64,000 bases of DNA from Desulfoferrobacter suflitae (lineage in GTDB: Bacteria; Desulfobacterota; Syntrophobacteria; Syntrophobacterales; Syntrophobacteraceae). Where the stretch lies: assembly GCF_022603395.1 (NCBI RefSeq), contig NZ_JAIBKA010000009.1:1-64000 (forward strand). Direction: 5' to 3'. The notes beneath the pieces are model-generated. The model did not search any database and had not been told where the DNA came from. It saw only the letters and a list, made by a program, of their open reading frames with translations. How positions within the stretch are numbered: position 1 is the first letter of the stretch; every line of letters starts with the position of its first letter. This document shows positions 55,139 to 62,814 of the stretch, piece by piece. Both the position numbers and the translations under genes were made by a program.

Positions 55139-55242
55139 TACTTGGTCGGTTACTTGGTCGGTACTTGATCGTTGAGCCAGGGCATGTCGCAAGCCGTGTC
55201 GTGAGTTTGTCGCAAGTTTTGTCGCGAGTTTGTCGCAAGCTA
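55139..55242. repeat. Two short tandem repeat arrays
   Basis: TACTTGGTCGGT is repeated at 55139-55150 and 55151-55162 with a third degenerate copy. At 55186-55242 five units of 11-12 nt follow the pattern GTCGCRAGTTT. On the minus strand such repeats resemble the coding linker of AlbA_2/RecG-like proteins (KLATN-type repeats), so this may be decayed coding DNA. Confidence 0.55.
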
Positions 55243-55251
55243 CCCCGGAAG

Positions 55252-55806
55252 TCACCCAGGAAGCCGATAGACCAACTGATTGGTCGCCCCCTCGGCGGTG
55301 ATCAAATTCTTGTCCAGCATCCCCTTCAGGTCCCTCTGCAGGCTGCGGCGGTTGACGGTCGGGCAGAGGGCTTCAAAGTCCTGGATGGTCAGCCTGCCGT
55401 GCTGGAAGAGATAGCCCAGAGCCTTGCCCTGGCGCTCGTTCAGGCCGAGTGTCTCCCCGCGCTTTCCCGCCTCCCGCAGTTCCCTGGCGAGCCGGATCAG
55501 TTCTTGAATGACCTCTGCGGTTTCTATGGTGCGGTTCTGATATTTTCGTACCGATTGCTCCAGCATCTCCGCAAAGGAACGGGCCTGAACCACATTCTTT
55601 TTCGAGCGCGACCTGATCTCGTCATTGATCAGTTTTTTCAGCAACTCCAGGGCCAGGTTCCTCTGAGGTAGAGCCTGCACCTCTTCGGGGAACTCATCCG
55701 ACATGATCGAGATGTCCGGTTTCTCCATGCCTGCCGCCGCGAAAATATCGATCACCTCTGTCGACGCGACCGCACGGGATACAAGCTGACGGATGGCGCT
55801 TTCCAT
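55252..55806 (-). pseudogene. HsdR C-terminal (DUF3387) fragment joined to a winged helix
   Basis: Residues about 1-115 match the DUF3387 end of type I restriction Hsd[34 protein letters not shown] and [14 protein letters not shown] are diagnostic. The motor and nuclease domains are missing. After about residue 115 the sequence changes to a winged-helix region ([20 protein letters not shown]) like that of AlbA_2/Fic-type regulators. ATG at 55806 has no clear ribosome-binding site. The right edge butts against a truncated permease on the other strand. Confidence 0.65.
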
Positions 55807-55825
55807 TTCATCGGGGGACTTCACG

Positions 55826-56005
55826 CCGCTCCTGTTTGGCGGTGTGCTGGCGGCGGGACTGCTTTTGGCGGGCCCGGCGCTTTCTTTGCCCAACATGCTG
55901 GTAATTCGAAGTATCATGGGAAGCAAAAAGACCCTGGTTTTTGTGATTCTCGTGGTGGTCATGTCCACCATCTGCGGGATGATCTTCGGGCATTATTTCA
56001 GTTAG
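55826..56005 (+). pseudogene. YraQ/DUF318-type permease, C-terminal fragment
   Basis: The frame reads [20 protein letters not shown] followed by a last hydrophobic helix to the stop at 56003-56005, the C-terminus of DUF318 permeases often found in arsenic or redox operons with thioredoxin-like proteins. The first six or more helices are gone; the break is near 55825 where the HsdR fragment starts on the other strand. The downstream Usp and thioredoxin-like genes were probably its operon partners. Confidence 0.7.
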
Positions 56006-56048
56006 GGAACCGGCTCAAAACACTTGGGCTCCAATGGAGGTAACCGAA

Positions 56049-56249
56049 GTGTTTAAAAAAATTCTTTACCCGACTGATCTTTCTGAAGAGTCCTCGAAGG
56101 CTCTGAGTTGTTTGGTTGAGATGAAAGGCAGCGGCATAAAAGAGGTGATACTTTTGCACGTCATTAGCCAAAGCGAGGCTGAAAGCACTTCGGACTCTGA
56201 GCACGTTATCCGGCACAGCAAGAATCCTGTCATTGTGGTCAAAAGATAA
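56049..56249 (+). CDS. Universal stress protein shortened by an internal deletion, 66 aa
   Basis: The first ~40 residues (FKKILYPTDLSEESSKALSC, then LLHVIS) are a normal UspA start, and the last ~15 (SEHVIRHSKNPVIVVKR) a normal UspA end; the 75 or so residues between, including the ATP-binding loop, are missing without a frame change. GGAGGT at 56036-56041 favours the GTG at 56049 over the ATG at 56034. The short protein can probably not fold as a Usp. It lies between the permease fragment and the thioredoxin-like gene. Confidence 0.6.
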   Translation: MFKKILYPTDLSEESSKALSCLVEMKGSGIKEVILLHVISQSEAESTSDSEHVIRHSKNPVIVVKR

Positions 56250-56267
56250 ATAAGAAAGGAGATTCAA

Positions 56268-56498
56268 ATGGAAATCAAAGTATTGGGTCCTGGCTGCCCG
56301 AAGTGCCAACAAACGGAAAAAGTGGTTAAAGAAGCTGTTAGCGAAGCCGGTATACAGGCCAACATCGAAAAGATCACCAACATACTGGATATCGGCAGCT
56401 ACGGCGTATTCGGAACACCCGCCGTAGTTATTGATGGTATAGTCAAGTCGGTAGGTAAAGTCCCCACCAAGGATGAGGTCAAAGGCTGGATCAGCTAG
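56268..56498 (+). CDS. Thioredoxin-like redox-active disulfide protein, 76 aa
   Basis: This small glutaredoxin/thioredoxin-like protein (redox-active disulfide protein 2, TM0996/MTH895 type) has the CPKC active site (about 10-13) in LGPGCPKCQQTEKVV and the cis-Pro segment FGTPAVVIDG. Length is typical. AAAGGAG lies 9 nt before the ATG. It is found next to DUF318 permeases in many arsenic or metal operons, and here follows a permease fragment and a shortened Usp. It seems intact. Confidence 0.88.
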   Translation: MEIKVLGPGCPKCQQTEKVVKEAVSEAGIQANIEKITNILDIGSYGVFGTPAVVIDGIVKSVGKVPTKDEVKGWIS

Positions 56499-56719
56499 AT
56501 GCTGGAGGCGAGAGGCAGGAAACGGGAAGGCTGATGCCTGCTTCCAGCCTCTTGCTTTTAGCCTTCGGGCAAAAGTGTCAGGTTCCGGGCTATAGACAGT
56601 CTCAGAATCTATGGTTTTGCACTTCTTACGTAATTAGTTGATTTTATTTGAACCACGAAGGCCACCAAGATCACAAAGAGGAATTTATTTACCTCTTTGT
56701 CTTTTCTTCGTAATTCTCA
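56499..56719. other. Intergenic region with terminator-like hairpin and dispersed repeat
   Basis: Near 56503-56560 GCTGGAGGC and GCTTCCAGC can form a stem followed by CTTGCTTTT, a likely terminator. From about 56650 to 56735 lies an AACCACGAAGG...TTCGTAATT...CTTTGTGG element, a dispersed intergenic repeat type of deltaproteobacteria, containing a perfect 9-bp inverted repeat (56673-56681 with 56692-56700). Confidence 0.45.
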
Positions 56720-56818
56720 GTGCTCTTTGTGGTGATCAACAATAAATGCAAAATTGGAGTTTCAGAAGGTAAAGGAGGACAAAAGTGGCTGAGAGTTGTT
56801 GTGCTGAGTGGAAACATT

Positions 56819-57358
56819 ATGATCTTGGCCTGCTCGGGCGGCTCAAATGTGGGGCAGTTGTCCAATCAGGCTGGCGTCGAGCTGACTCAGGAAGGCTTCG
56901 GCAAAATATTTTGTTTGGCCGGCATTGGCGGCAAACTGCAGGGCTTTATCCAATCGGCAAAGGATGTTCCGCAGATGGTGGTCATTGACGGCTGTGAGCT
57001 TGGCTGCGCCAAAGCTACTCTGGAGCAGGCCGGAGTGGAGCCACATGGCATCGACCCAAGGGCGGTCAAGGCGATGGCTGAAGTCGGCATAGACATATCG
57101 CAACATCGATCAAAGGATGTCTCTGAGGTCGAGCAAATCGGTCTTGACTACGTTGTCACCGTATGTGACAGAGCCCACGAGTCGTGCCCGTTTTTCCCGG
57201 CTAAGACCAAAGTGATGCACGTAGGGTTTGATGATCCGCCAAAACTTGCCGCCGGAAGTTCAAGTGAAGAGGAAAATTTGGCTCACTACCGGCGCGTACG
57301 CGACGAAATCAGGGTGTTTGTGGAAAAACTTCCGGAAGCAGTGATGAGTGATGAGTGA
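56819..57358 (+). pseudogene. DGC-domain protein fused to the C-terminal part of ArsC
   Basis: Residues 1-70 are a DGC-domain zinc-binding-type protein (Cys5, DGC at 57-59, GCAKATLEQAG). From about 71 the sequence becomes the second half of a low-molecular-weight-phosphatase-type arsenate reductase: GIDPRAVKAMAEVGIDIS, VVTVCDRAHESCPFF (the two redox Cys) and the VRDEI end. The ArsC N-terminus with the catalytic CX5R loop is missing. GGAGG lies just before a GTG at 56785, whose frame (MAESCCAEW) must shift by one base to enter this frame, so the gene also carries a frameshift. Confidence 0.7.
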
Positions 57359-57447
57359 GCACAGAAAGTTCGATTGCCCTGGAAAGAGGTATCGAAAATG
57401 TCAGAAAGATGACCTTAGGCCTCATTGAATACCTGAAGGCCAAATAA
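57355..57447 (+). CDS. Tiny ORF, 30 aa, probably a gene remnant
   Basis: A GTG at 57355 overlaps the stop of the DGC-ArsC chimera and opens a 30-codon frame ending ENVRKMTLGLIEYLKAK. It looks like the C-terminal helix of a larger protein, not recognised. No ribosome-binding site is present. The flanking DNA contains repeated TCACAGTTCAC/ATGAGTGA elements (57342-57366 and 57448-57482). Confidence 0.25.
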   Translation: MSTESSIALERGIENVRKMTLGLIEYLKAK

Positions 57448-57504
57448 CTGCTCACAGTTCACTCATCACAGTTCACTGTTCACTGACAAAGGAGGATTGT
57501 TTAG

Positions 57505-58689
57505 ATGGAATCAGTGGCCAAGCGGCTTTCCTTTCTGGATCGTTTCCTGACGCTGTGGATTTTTCTGGCCATGGCGGTCGGCGTCGGCGGCGGGTATTTC
57601 TATCCCGGCATTCGCAATGTGATCAATTACTTTCAGGTGGGGACCACCAACATCCCCATTGCCATCGGGTTGATCCTGATGATGTATCCGCCTCTTGCCA
57701 AAGTGAAGTATGAAGAACTGGGCCAGGTCTTCCGCAACGTCAAGGTATTGACCCTGTCTTTGGTGCAAAACTGGATCGTCGGTCCTATCCTGATGTTTCT
57801 GCTGGCAGTCGCCTTCCTTTCCGGGCACCACGAATTCATGGTGGGATTGATCATGATCGGGCTCGCCCGCTGCATCGCGATGGTGATCGTGTGGAACGAT
57901 CTCGCCGGGGGAGATACGGAATACTGCGCCGGTCTGGTGGCTTTCAATTCCATTTTTCAGGTGCTCTTCTTTTCCGTTTATGCCTACATTTTCATTACCG
58001 TGCTTCCTCCCTTGATCGGCATCACGGGTGCGGTCGTCAACATTTCCATCGGTCAAATTGCCGAGAGTGTTTTCATCTATCTCGGGATTCCCTTCCTTGC
58101 GGGAATGCTCTCGCGGCTGATCGGACTGAAGACCAAAGGCCGGGAGTGGTATGAACAGAAATACATCCCGAAGATCAGCCCCATCACGCTGATTGCACTG
58201 CTTTTTACCATTGTGGTGATGTTCTCACTCAAGGGCGAATACATTGTCGAGCTGCCGCTCGACGTTGTCCGAATCGCGATCCCCCTTTGCATCTACTTTG
58301 TGGTCATGTTCCTGGTGAGTTTCTACATGTCGGCCAAGGTGGGCGCAACCTACGGGCAGGCGACCACCTTGAGCTTCACCGCCGCCTCGAACAATTTCGA
58401 GCTCGCCATAGCGGTTGCCGTGGCCGTATTCGGCGTGGACTCGGGTGAAGCTTTTGCCGCCGTTATCGGGCCACTGGTGGAGGTTCCGGTGCTGATCAGC
58501 CTGGTGGGCGTGGCTCTGAAATTCAAGCAGAAGTATTTCACCCCGCCGGTGTGTGCGGCTTGCGGGGCCGAAGCGGGGAGCTCGCTCTTTTTTCAATGCC
58601 GCAGAGGCGATGCGGAGGTATTGCTTTGCCCCACTTGCGCACATGAATCCCTGCATGCGGACTCCAAACCGGATAAGGGCAGGCACTGA
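57505..58689 (+). CDS. acr3: Arsenite efflux carrier ACR3 with Cys-rich tail, 394 aa
   Basis: ACR3 exports arsenite. The ten-helix body has the essential Cys123 in [12 protein letters not shown] and the helix 9 Glu in [10 protein letters not shown]. After about 345 a tail not found in standard ACR3 (about 350-360 aa) carries CAAC (350-353) and CPTC (375-378), a zinc-ribbon-like pair. AAAGGAGG lies 9 nt before the ATG. It is the core resistance gene of the region. Confidence 0.93.
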   Translation: MESVAKRLSFLDRFLTLWIFLAMAVGVGGGYFYPGIRNVINYFQVGTTNIPIAIGLILMMYPPLAKVKYEELGQVFRNVKVLTLSLVQNWIVGPILMFLLAVAFLSGHHEFMVGLIMIGLARCIAMVIVWNDLAGGDTEYCAGLVAFNSIFQVLFFSVYAYIFITVLPPLIGITGAVVNISIGQIAESVFIYLGIPFLAGMLSRLIGLKTKGREWYEQKYIPKISPITLIALLFTIVVMFSLKGEYIVELPLDVVRIAIPLCIYFVVMFLVSFYMSAKVGATYGQATTLSFTAASNNFELAIAVAVAVFGVDSGEAFAAVIGPLVEVPVLISLVGVALKFKQKYFTPPVCAACGAEAGSSLFFQCRRGDAEVLLCPTCAHESLHADSKPDKGRH

Positions 58690-58732
58690 GTGCGGCAGCG
58701 ATTTGAATATGTAACGATGAGGAGAAAAAGTG

Positions 58733-59602
58733 ATGCTGGAAAAGATGGTATTGGCCACAGACCTTTCTGCAGACTGGGACCTGATCGTAGGCTGCGGGGC
58801 GGAGCTTCGGGCGCTGGGAGCCTCGCAGGCGATACTCACCCATGTCATCGTCACCAAAGGCCTGGTCGGGGCGGAGGAATCCGCACGTGCGGCAGCCCGT
58901 CCCAGACTGGAAGAGCAAAAGTCACAATTGGAAAGCCAGGGGTTTGAAGTGGTTGTAGAAACGCCCATCGGCCTGCCGGCTTTCTCCCTGAACGAAGTGG
59001 CGCAAAAGCATTGTGCTTCCCTCATTGTGCTGGGATCTCACGGTAAATCGGCCTGGCGGGAGGCGGTGCTGGGCTCCGTATCCGCTGCCGTGCTGCACAA
59101 TGCCCGATTCCCGACCCTCCTTGTAAATGTCGATCGGCTAATGGAAGGAGGGCGTGAAGGCAGTTGCCAGTTGCGCACTTCGGAGCTGCTGCGCCACGTT
59201 CTTTTTCCGACCGATTTTTCGGAAGTGGCCGCCGGCGCTGCTGAATATCTCAAGTATCTGGTTCCCAAGGGACTTTCCGAGGTTACCGTTTTGCATGTGT
59301 TGGAGACCACCTACATCTCCCCTTGGTCCGTCCTGAAACAGCCCGAGAATGCCGGTCAAAGTGAGATCGAAGCCGTGGTGAAGGATATGGAGATTTCAGG
59401 AGTGCCACAGGTTCGTGGCAGAATTTTCAAAGGCCATCCTGTGCCAAAAATAATGGAGTGCCTGACGACAGGAGACTATTCCCTGGTGGTCATGGGGACT
59501 CAAGGAAAGGGACTGGTCTCTGAACTTTTTCTGGGAAGCGTCGCCTATAACATCGCCCGGCTCGCCCCCTGTCCGGTCCTTTTGATTCCAAGAATGGCAT
59601 GA
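58733..59602 (+). CDS. Tandem universal stress protein, 289 aa
   Basis: Two UspA domains (about 1-135 and 150-289). Both keep the ATP-binding pattern: VLGSHGKSAWREAVLGSVSAAV in the first and VVMGTQGKGLVSELFLGSVAYNI in the second. GAGGAG lies upstream of the ATG at 58733 (GTG at 58730 is possible). It follows acr3 by 43 nt and could be co-transcribed. It is intact, unlike the shortened Usp at 56049. Confidence 0.85.
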   Translation: MLEKMVLATDLSADWDLIVGCGAELRALGASQAILTHVIVTKGLVGAEESARAAARPRLEEQKSQLESQGFEVVVETPIGLPAFSLNEVAQKHCASLIVLGSHGKSAWREAVLGSVSAAVLHNARFPTLLVNVDRLMEGGREGSCQLRTSELLRHVLFPTDFSEVAAGAAEYLKYLVPKGLSEVTVLHVLETTYISPWSVLKQPENAGQSEIEAVVKDMEISGVPQVRGRIFKGHPVPKIMECLTTGDYSLVVMGTQGKGLVSELFLGSVAYNIARLAPCPVLLIPRMA

Positions 59603-59891
59603 ATTTGAGAACTTCTTCCCATTTCAATGGCGGTCGTTCTGACTGATTCTATGCTCCATCGAGGTGAATATGGATGGTATTCATGAGCGCACTTGCATGC
59701 AATTGAGAAGCATTCCGCAGGCTGCGGGCTGAGTAAAGAACCGGCGACGGCGCTTCTCGGGTAGGGCTACAGCAACGTGCAGGTGCTGGTCAACGGCTGG
59801 ACGGTGTGGCTGGAAAATGGGCTGCCCACCGAAGCAGCCTCGGCCGGTTCTCACAGCAAAAATGTTACGAAAGGAGACAAAGGATGGTTCC
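59603..59891. other. Gap with a rhodanese-domain remnant
   Basis: Between 59765 and about 59830 the plus strand reads GYSNVQVLVNGWTVWLENGL, the C-terminal segment of a single-domain rhodanese, preceded by an in-frame stop and lacking the catalytic Cys loop. The rest of the gap holds no gene. The CDF ribosome-binding site lies at the right end. Confidence 0.55.
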
Positions 59892-60947
59892 ATGACGCAT
59901 CATCCTGAAAGTTCCCATTCGTGCTGTGGAGATCATGCGAACAGCGAACACCTTCCAGCTGGTCATCGTGAAAACCACCTCCATGCCCACGACACTCACT
60001 GCACGCATCATCACGTCGATGTGGAAAGCACCGGCGGGTCGCGGCTGCTGATCACTCTGGGGCTCAATTTCATCATTCCATCGGCCCAGGTGGTTGGCGG
60101 CATATACGCCGGCAGTGTGGCGCTGAGTTCCGATGCAGCCCACAATTTCAGCGACTTCACCGCCATCCTGGCAGCCTACTTCGCCTACCTGATCGGGCGC
60201 AAAGGGGCTTCCCCGCGCAACACCTTCGGTTATCAGCGTGCCGAAGTGCTGGCCGCCTGTTTTAATATTGTCATCCTCATCGGGGCGGCAGGCTTTATCA
60301 TTTACGAGGCTCTACACCGATTTCATCACCCGGAAGCCGTCTCAGGCAAGCTGGTCATGCTGATCGCCGGGATCGGCGTGCTTGGCAACGGCTTTTTCGC
60401 AGTGCTGCTGCACCGCGATGCAAAGCACAGCCTGAACGTCCGCGGCGCCTTCCTGCACATGCTGGGCGACCTCTTGACATCGGTTGTGGTGCTGGTAAAC
60501 GGCCTGATTTTGATGTTTAAACCGTGGTATTGGCTGGACCCGATGCTCTCGTTGGTCATCGTCTTATTCATCCTGAAAAACTGCTGGTCGATCTTGAAGG
60601 AAGCCGGCTTGATTCTTATGAACGCCACCCCGAAGGGATTGAATATTCAAAAAATTAGAACTTTTCTGAAGGACTTTCCCGGCATCTGCAACGTGCATTA
60701 TCTGCATGCCTGGAATGTAAGCTCATCCAGCGTCGCGTTTTCCTGCCACGTGGTGGTTGACGATCAACCCGTCAGCCAGACGGCAAACCTGGCGGAAGCG
60801 ATTCGACACAAACTTTCTCATCGGTTCGGCATCGATCATCCCATCCTGCAGTTTGAGACCGCCACCTGCGGCAACGGCGGGCTTTTGTGTGAAATGTCCT
60901 GCAACGGTGCGCAACCTATTCCAAAAAAATATTGGGTAATACAGTAA
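59892..60947 (+). CDS. Cation diffusion facilitator (CDF) metal exporter, 351 aa
   Basis: This CzcD/ZntB-like CDF protein has a His-rich N-terminus (HSCCGDHANSEHLPAGHREN and more), six predicted helices with the metal-binding LSSDAAHNFSDFTA (Asp, His, Asp) and MLGDLLTSV motifs, and a ferredoxin-like C-terminal domain with HYLHAWNV. Zn(II) or similar divalent metal is likely. The ATG at 59892 is set by AAAGG before it; there is no upstream in-frame start. The C-terminal Cys residues (CEMSCNGA) are extra. Confidence 0.9.
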   Translation: MTHHPESSHSCCGDHANSEHLPAGHRENHLHAHDTHCTHHHVDVESTGGSRLLITLGLNFIIPSAQVVGGIYAGSVALSSDAAHNFSDFTAILAAYFAYLIGRKGASPRNTFGYQRAEVLAACFNIVILIGAAGFIIYEALHRFHHPEAVSGKLVMLIAGIGVLGNGFFAVLLHRDAKHSLNVRGAFLHMLGDLLTSVVVLVNGLILMFKPWYWLDPMLSLVIVLFILKNCWSILKEAGLILMNATPKGLNIQKIRTFLKDFPGICNVHYLHAWNVSSSSVAFSCHVVVDDQPVSQTANLAEAIRHKLSHRFGIDHPILQFETATCGNGGLLCEMSCNGAQPIPKKYWVIQ

Positions 60948-61050
60948 AGTGCCTTGAAATAGAGCCTCGCACTTTACGAAAGGTCTCAAGCGAGCGTGAT
61001 GCCAGAACCGACTTTAAGCCGGTTGCGGGAATTGCTGAGTTCGCCTCCAT

Positions 61051-61257
61051 GTGATTGTCGTCGATACGGCAGAACAGGCAACGGCCCTGAAGTTCCCGGG
61101 CTCGCCCACGGTTCGAGTCAATGGCCGCGCCATAGAGCCCGAGGCTGACAAATCGTTGAACTACGGCTTGGGATGACGCACCTACTTGGGAGAAGCTGGG
61201 CAGCTTTCAAAAATACCTCCAAGCGAACTGATTCGGAGGGCCATCGCCGGGAGCTGA
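61051..61257 (+). pseudogene. 3' part of a DF-family selenoprotein gene with in-frame UGA
   Basis: From 61051 the frame reads AEQATALKFPGSPTVRVNGR (residues 6-25), continues to NYGLG, then TGA at 61174-61176, then RTYLGEAGQL and on to a stop at 61255. In DF-family thioredoxin-like proteins this site is Cys or selenocysteine (GLxCR/GLxUR), so UGA is probably Sec. A stem-loop (GAAGCT/AGCTTTC around a GGGC loop at 61198-61201) lies 21 nt after UGA, a place suited to a bacterial SECIS. The N-terminal CPxx part is missing. Confidence 0.6.
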
Positions 61258-61273
61258 GCCCAAATCTTTGGAC

Positions 61274-61301
61274 TTGACAAAGAACATTGTCATGATATTG
61301 T
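61274..61301 (+). promoter_or_regulatory. Promoter of the HgcAB-associated-type/arsM pair
   Basis: TTGACA (61274-61279), 16-nt spacer and TATTGT (61296-61301). GACAA and TTGTC form an inverted repeat (61276-61280 with 61288-61292) between the two boxes, a possible operator. Confidence 0.55.
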
Positions 61302-61364
61302 CCGAGCAAGCAGAATATTCTGAATGTGCTGAATCTATTTTAGCATTCCGTGGAGACAGAAATC

Positions 61365-61646
61365 ATGGCAAGAAAAAGCAAGATCGAGCCCTGTTGCGGT
61401 CCCGAGGCCAAGGACCAAGACTGCTGCAAGATCGAGTCGCTCATTGCGGTTGACGAGAGAGGGCAGATGGTTTTGCCGAAGGAACTGCGCGACAGGGCAA
61501 ACATCCGGGCGGGCGATAAGCTTGCCCTCATCAGCTGGCAAAAGGACGGAGAGATATGTTGCTTCACGTTGATTAAAGCTGATGCCCTTGCGGAGCGGGT
61601 CAAGGAATTCCTCGGTCCGGTGCTGAAGAGTATCAGTGGATTCTGA
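61365..61646 (+). CDS. AbrB-type protein of the HgcAB-associated kind, 93 aa
   Basis: An AbrB/MazE/SpoVT-type swapped-hairpin domain (about 29-70; IAVDERGQMVLPKELRDRAN) is preceded by a Cys-rich segment (PCCGPEAKDQDCCK) and followed by a CCF pair. This combination is annotated in databases as HgcAB-associated protein, because homologues adjoin mercury-methylation genes. No hgcA or hgcB is in the window; arsM starts 32 nt downstream. Metal or metalloid sensing through the CC pairs is an inference. GGAG precedes the ATG. Confidence 0.75.
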   Translation: MARKSKIEPCCGPEAKDQDCCKIESLIAVDERGQMVLPKELRDRANIRAGDKLALISWQKDGEICCFTLIKADALAERVKEFLGPVLKSISGF

Positions 61647-61678
61647 TAAGATTGGACATTCAGAAGGAGATGTTTGAG

Positions 61679-62509
61679 ATGAAAGCTGAAGAGATCAAAA
61701 GAGCGGTGAAATCAGGATATGCGAAGGTGGCGTTGCAGAATATACCCTGCTGCGGAAGCAATAGCACGTGCTGCGGAAGTACCGCCCAGGCGGAAGGCAT
61801 CAGCAAAAGAATAGGTTACAGCAATGAGGAACTGCAGGCTGTGCCGGACGGCTCAAACCTTGGGCTTGGCTGCGGCAACCCGGTGGCGCTCGCTTCTCTC
61901 AAGGAGGGAGAAGTGGTTCTCGATCTTGGCTCCGGAGCCGGATTCGACTGCTTTCTTGCGGCCTCCAAGGTAGGACCTAAAGGCAAGGTGATCGGAGTGG
62001 ATATGACCCCCGAGATGATCGAAAAGGCAAGGCAAAATGCCGCGCAAGGCAACTTCACAAACGTCGAGTTTCGACTGGGAGAAATCGAAAGCCTGCCGGT
62101 TTCCGACGATCATGTCGATATTATCATTTCCAACTGTGTGATCAATCTATCCCCTGACAAGAAAAAGGTCTTCCAAGAAGCGTTCCGAGTGTTGAAACCG
62201 GGCGGTCGTCTGATGGTCTCCGACATGGTCCTGCTGAAAGAACTACCCCCAATTATCCGCCAATCCGTGGAAGCTTATGTGGGCTGCATAGCCGGAGCTT
62301 TGATGAAGCAGGAGTACCTCGCAGCCATGGAAGATGCAGGATTTGAGGAAATTAAGGTGGTTGGCGAGGACATCTACCCTATCGAGCTCATCTCTGCAGA
62401 CCCGACATTACAGGCAATCTACGCGGATTTGGATCTATCTTCTGAAAAAATCAAAGATCTTTCCGCTTCGGTCGCAAGCCTCAAAGTTTCTGCGGCAAAA
62501 CCCAACTGA
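61679..62509 (+). CDS. arsM: Arsenite S-adenosylmethionine methyltransferase ArsM, 276 aa
   Basis: ArsM methylates As(III). Cys pairs near 24-25 and 31-32 (PCCGSNSTCCGS) could bind the metalloid. The SAM motif is VVLDLGSGAGFDCF (about 80-93); NCVINLSPDKKKVF and VGCIAGAL supply the two catalytic Cys positions. The ATG at 61679 has AAGGAGA 8 nt upstream; an ATG at 61670 is too close to it. It follows the AbrB-type gene closely, so metalloid methylation may be controlled by that protein. Confidence 0.92.
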   Translation: MKAEEIKRAVKSGYAKVALQNIPCCGSNSTCCGSTAQAEGISKRIGYSNEELQAVPDGSNLGLGCGNPVALASLKEGEVVLDLGSGAGFDCFLAASKVGPKGKVIGVDMTPEMIEKARQNAAQGNFTNVEFRLGEIESLPVSDDHVDIIISNCVINLSPDKKKVFQEAFRVLKPGGRLMVSDMVLLKELPPIIRQSVEAYVGCIAGALMKQEYLAAMEDAGFEEIKVVGEDIYPIELISADPTLQAIYADLDLSSEKIKDLSASVASLKVSAAKPN

Positions 62510-62619
62510 AGGAGGGCGGGAGGCCTTTTTTGGAAAGACTCTCCACTTTGTTGCACTTTTTTCTTCAACAATCGGAACAGCTCGAAAGGGTCTTATTGAA
62601 TCAGAGGGTTCGGCCAAGT

Positions 62620-62787
62620 ATGGAGAACAAATTCTGTCAGGAAGACAGAAAGCGAATTAAAGAAGGCATCACTGCGAAATACAGGAAAGTCGCCGGCAGC
62701 CCGGAAGGAACCTTGGCAGAAAAATGGAATTTTGGTGGAACGCTGCACTATCTCATGCGCGAGTTGGCATTCCTGTCAGCATCATGA
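62620..62787 (+). pseudogene. N-terminal fragment of a second methyltransferase-like gene
   Basis: The frame from the ATG at 62620 (ENKFCQEDRKRIKEGITAKY, then KVAGSPEG) resembles the N-terminus of ArsM-like type 11 methyltransferases; the SAM-binding domain is missing and the frame ends after unrelated residues at 62787. The stretch 62510-62619 holds no other gene. It appears to be the stump of a paralogue of the upstream arsM. Confidence 0.45.
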
Positions 62788-62814
62788 CTCTCGCGTCTGC
62801 CGCAATCTGGCTCT

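Noticed and set aside
55186-55242. CRISPR-like array
   Set aside because: The 11-12-nt units are contiguous without spacers, so this is a tandem repeat, and no cas gene is in the window.
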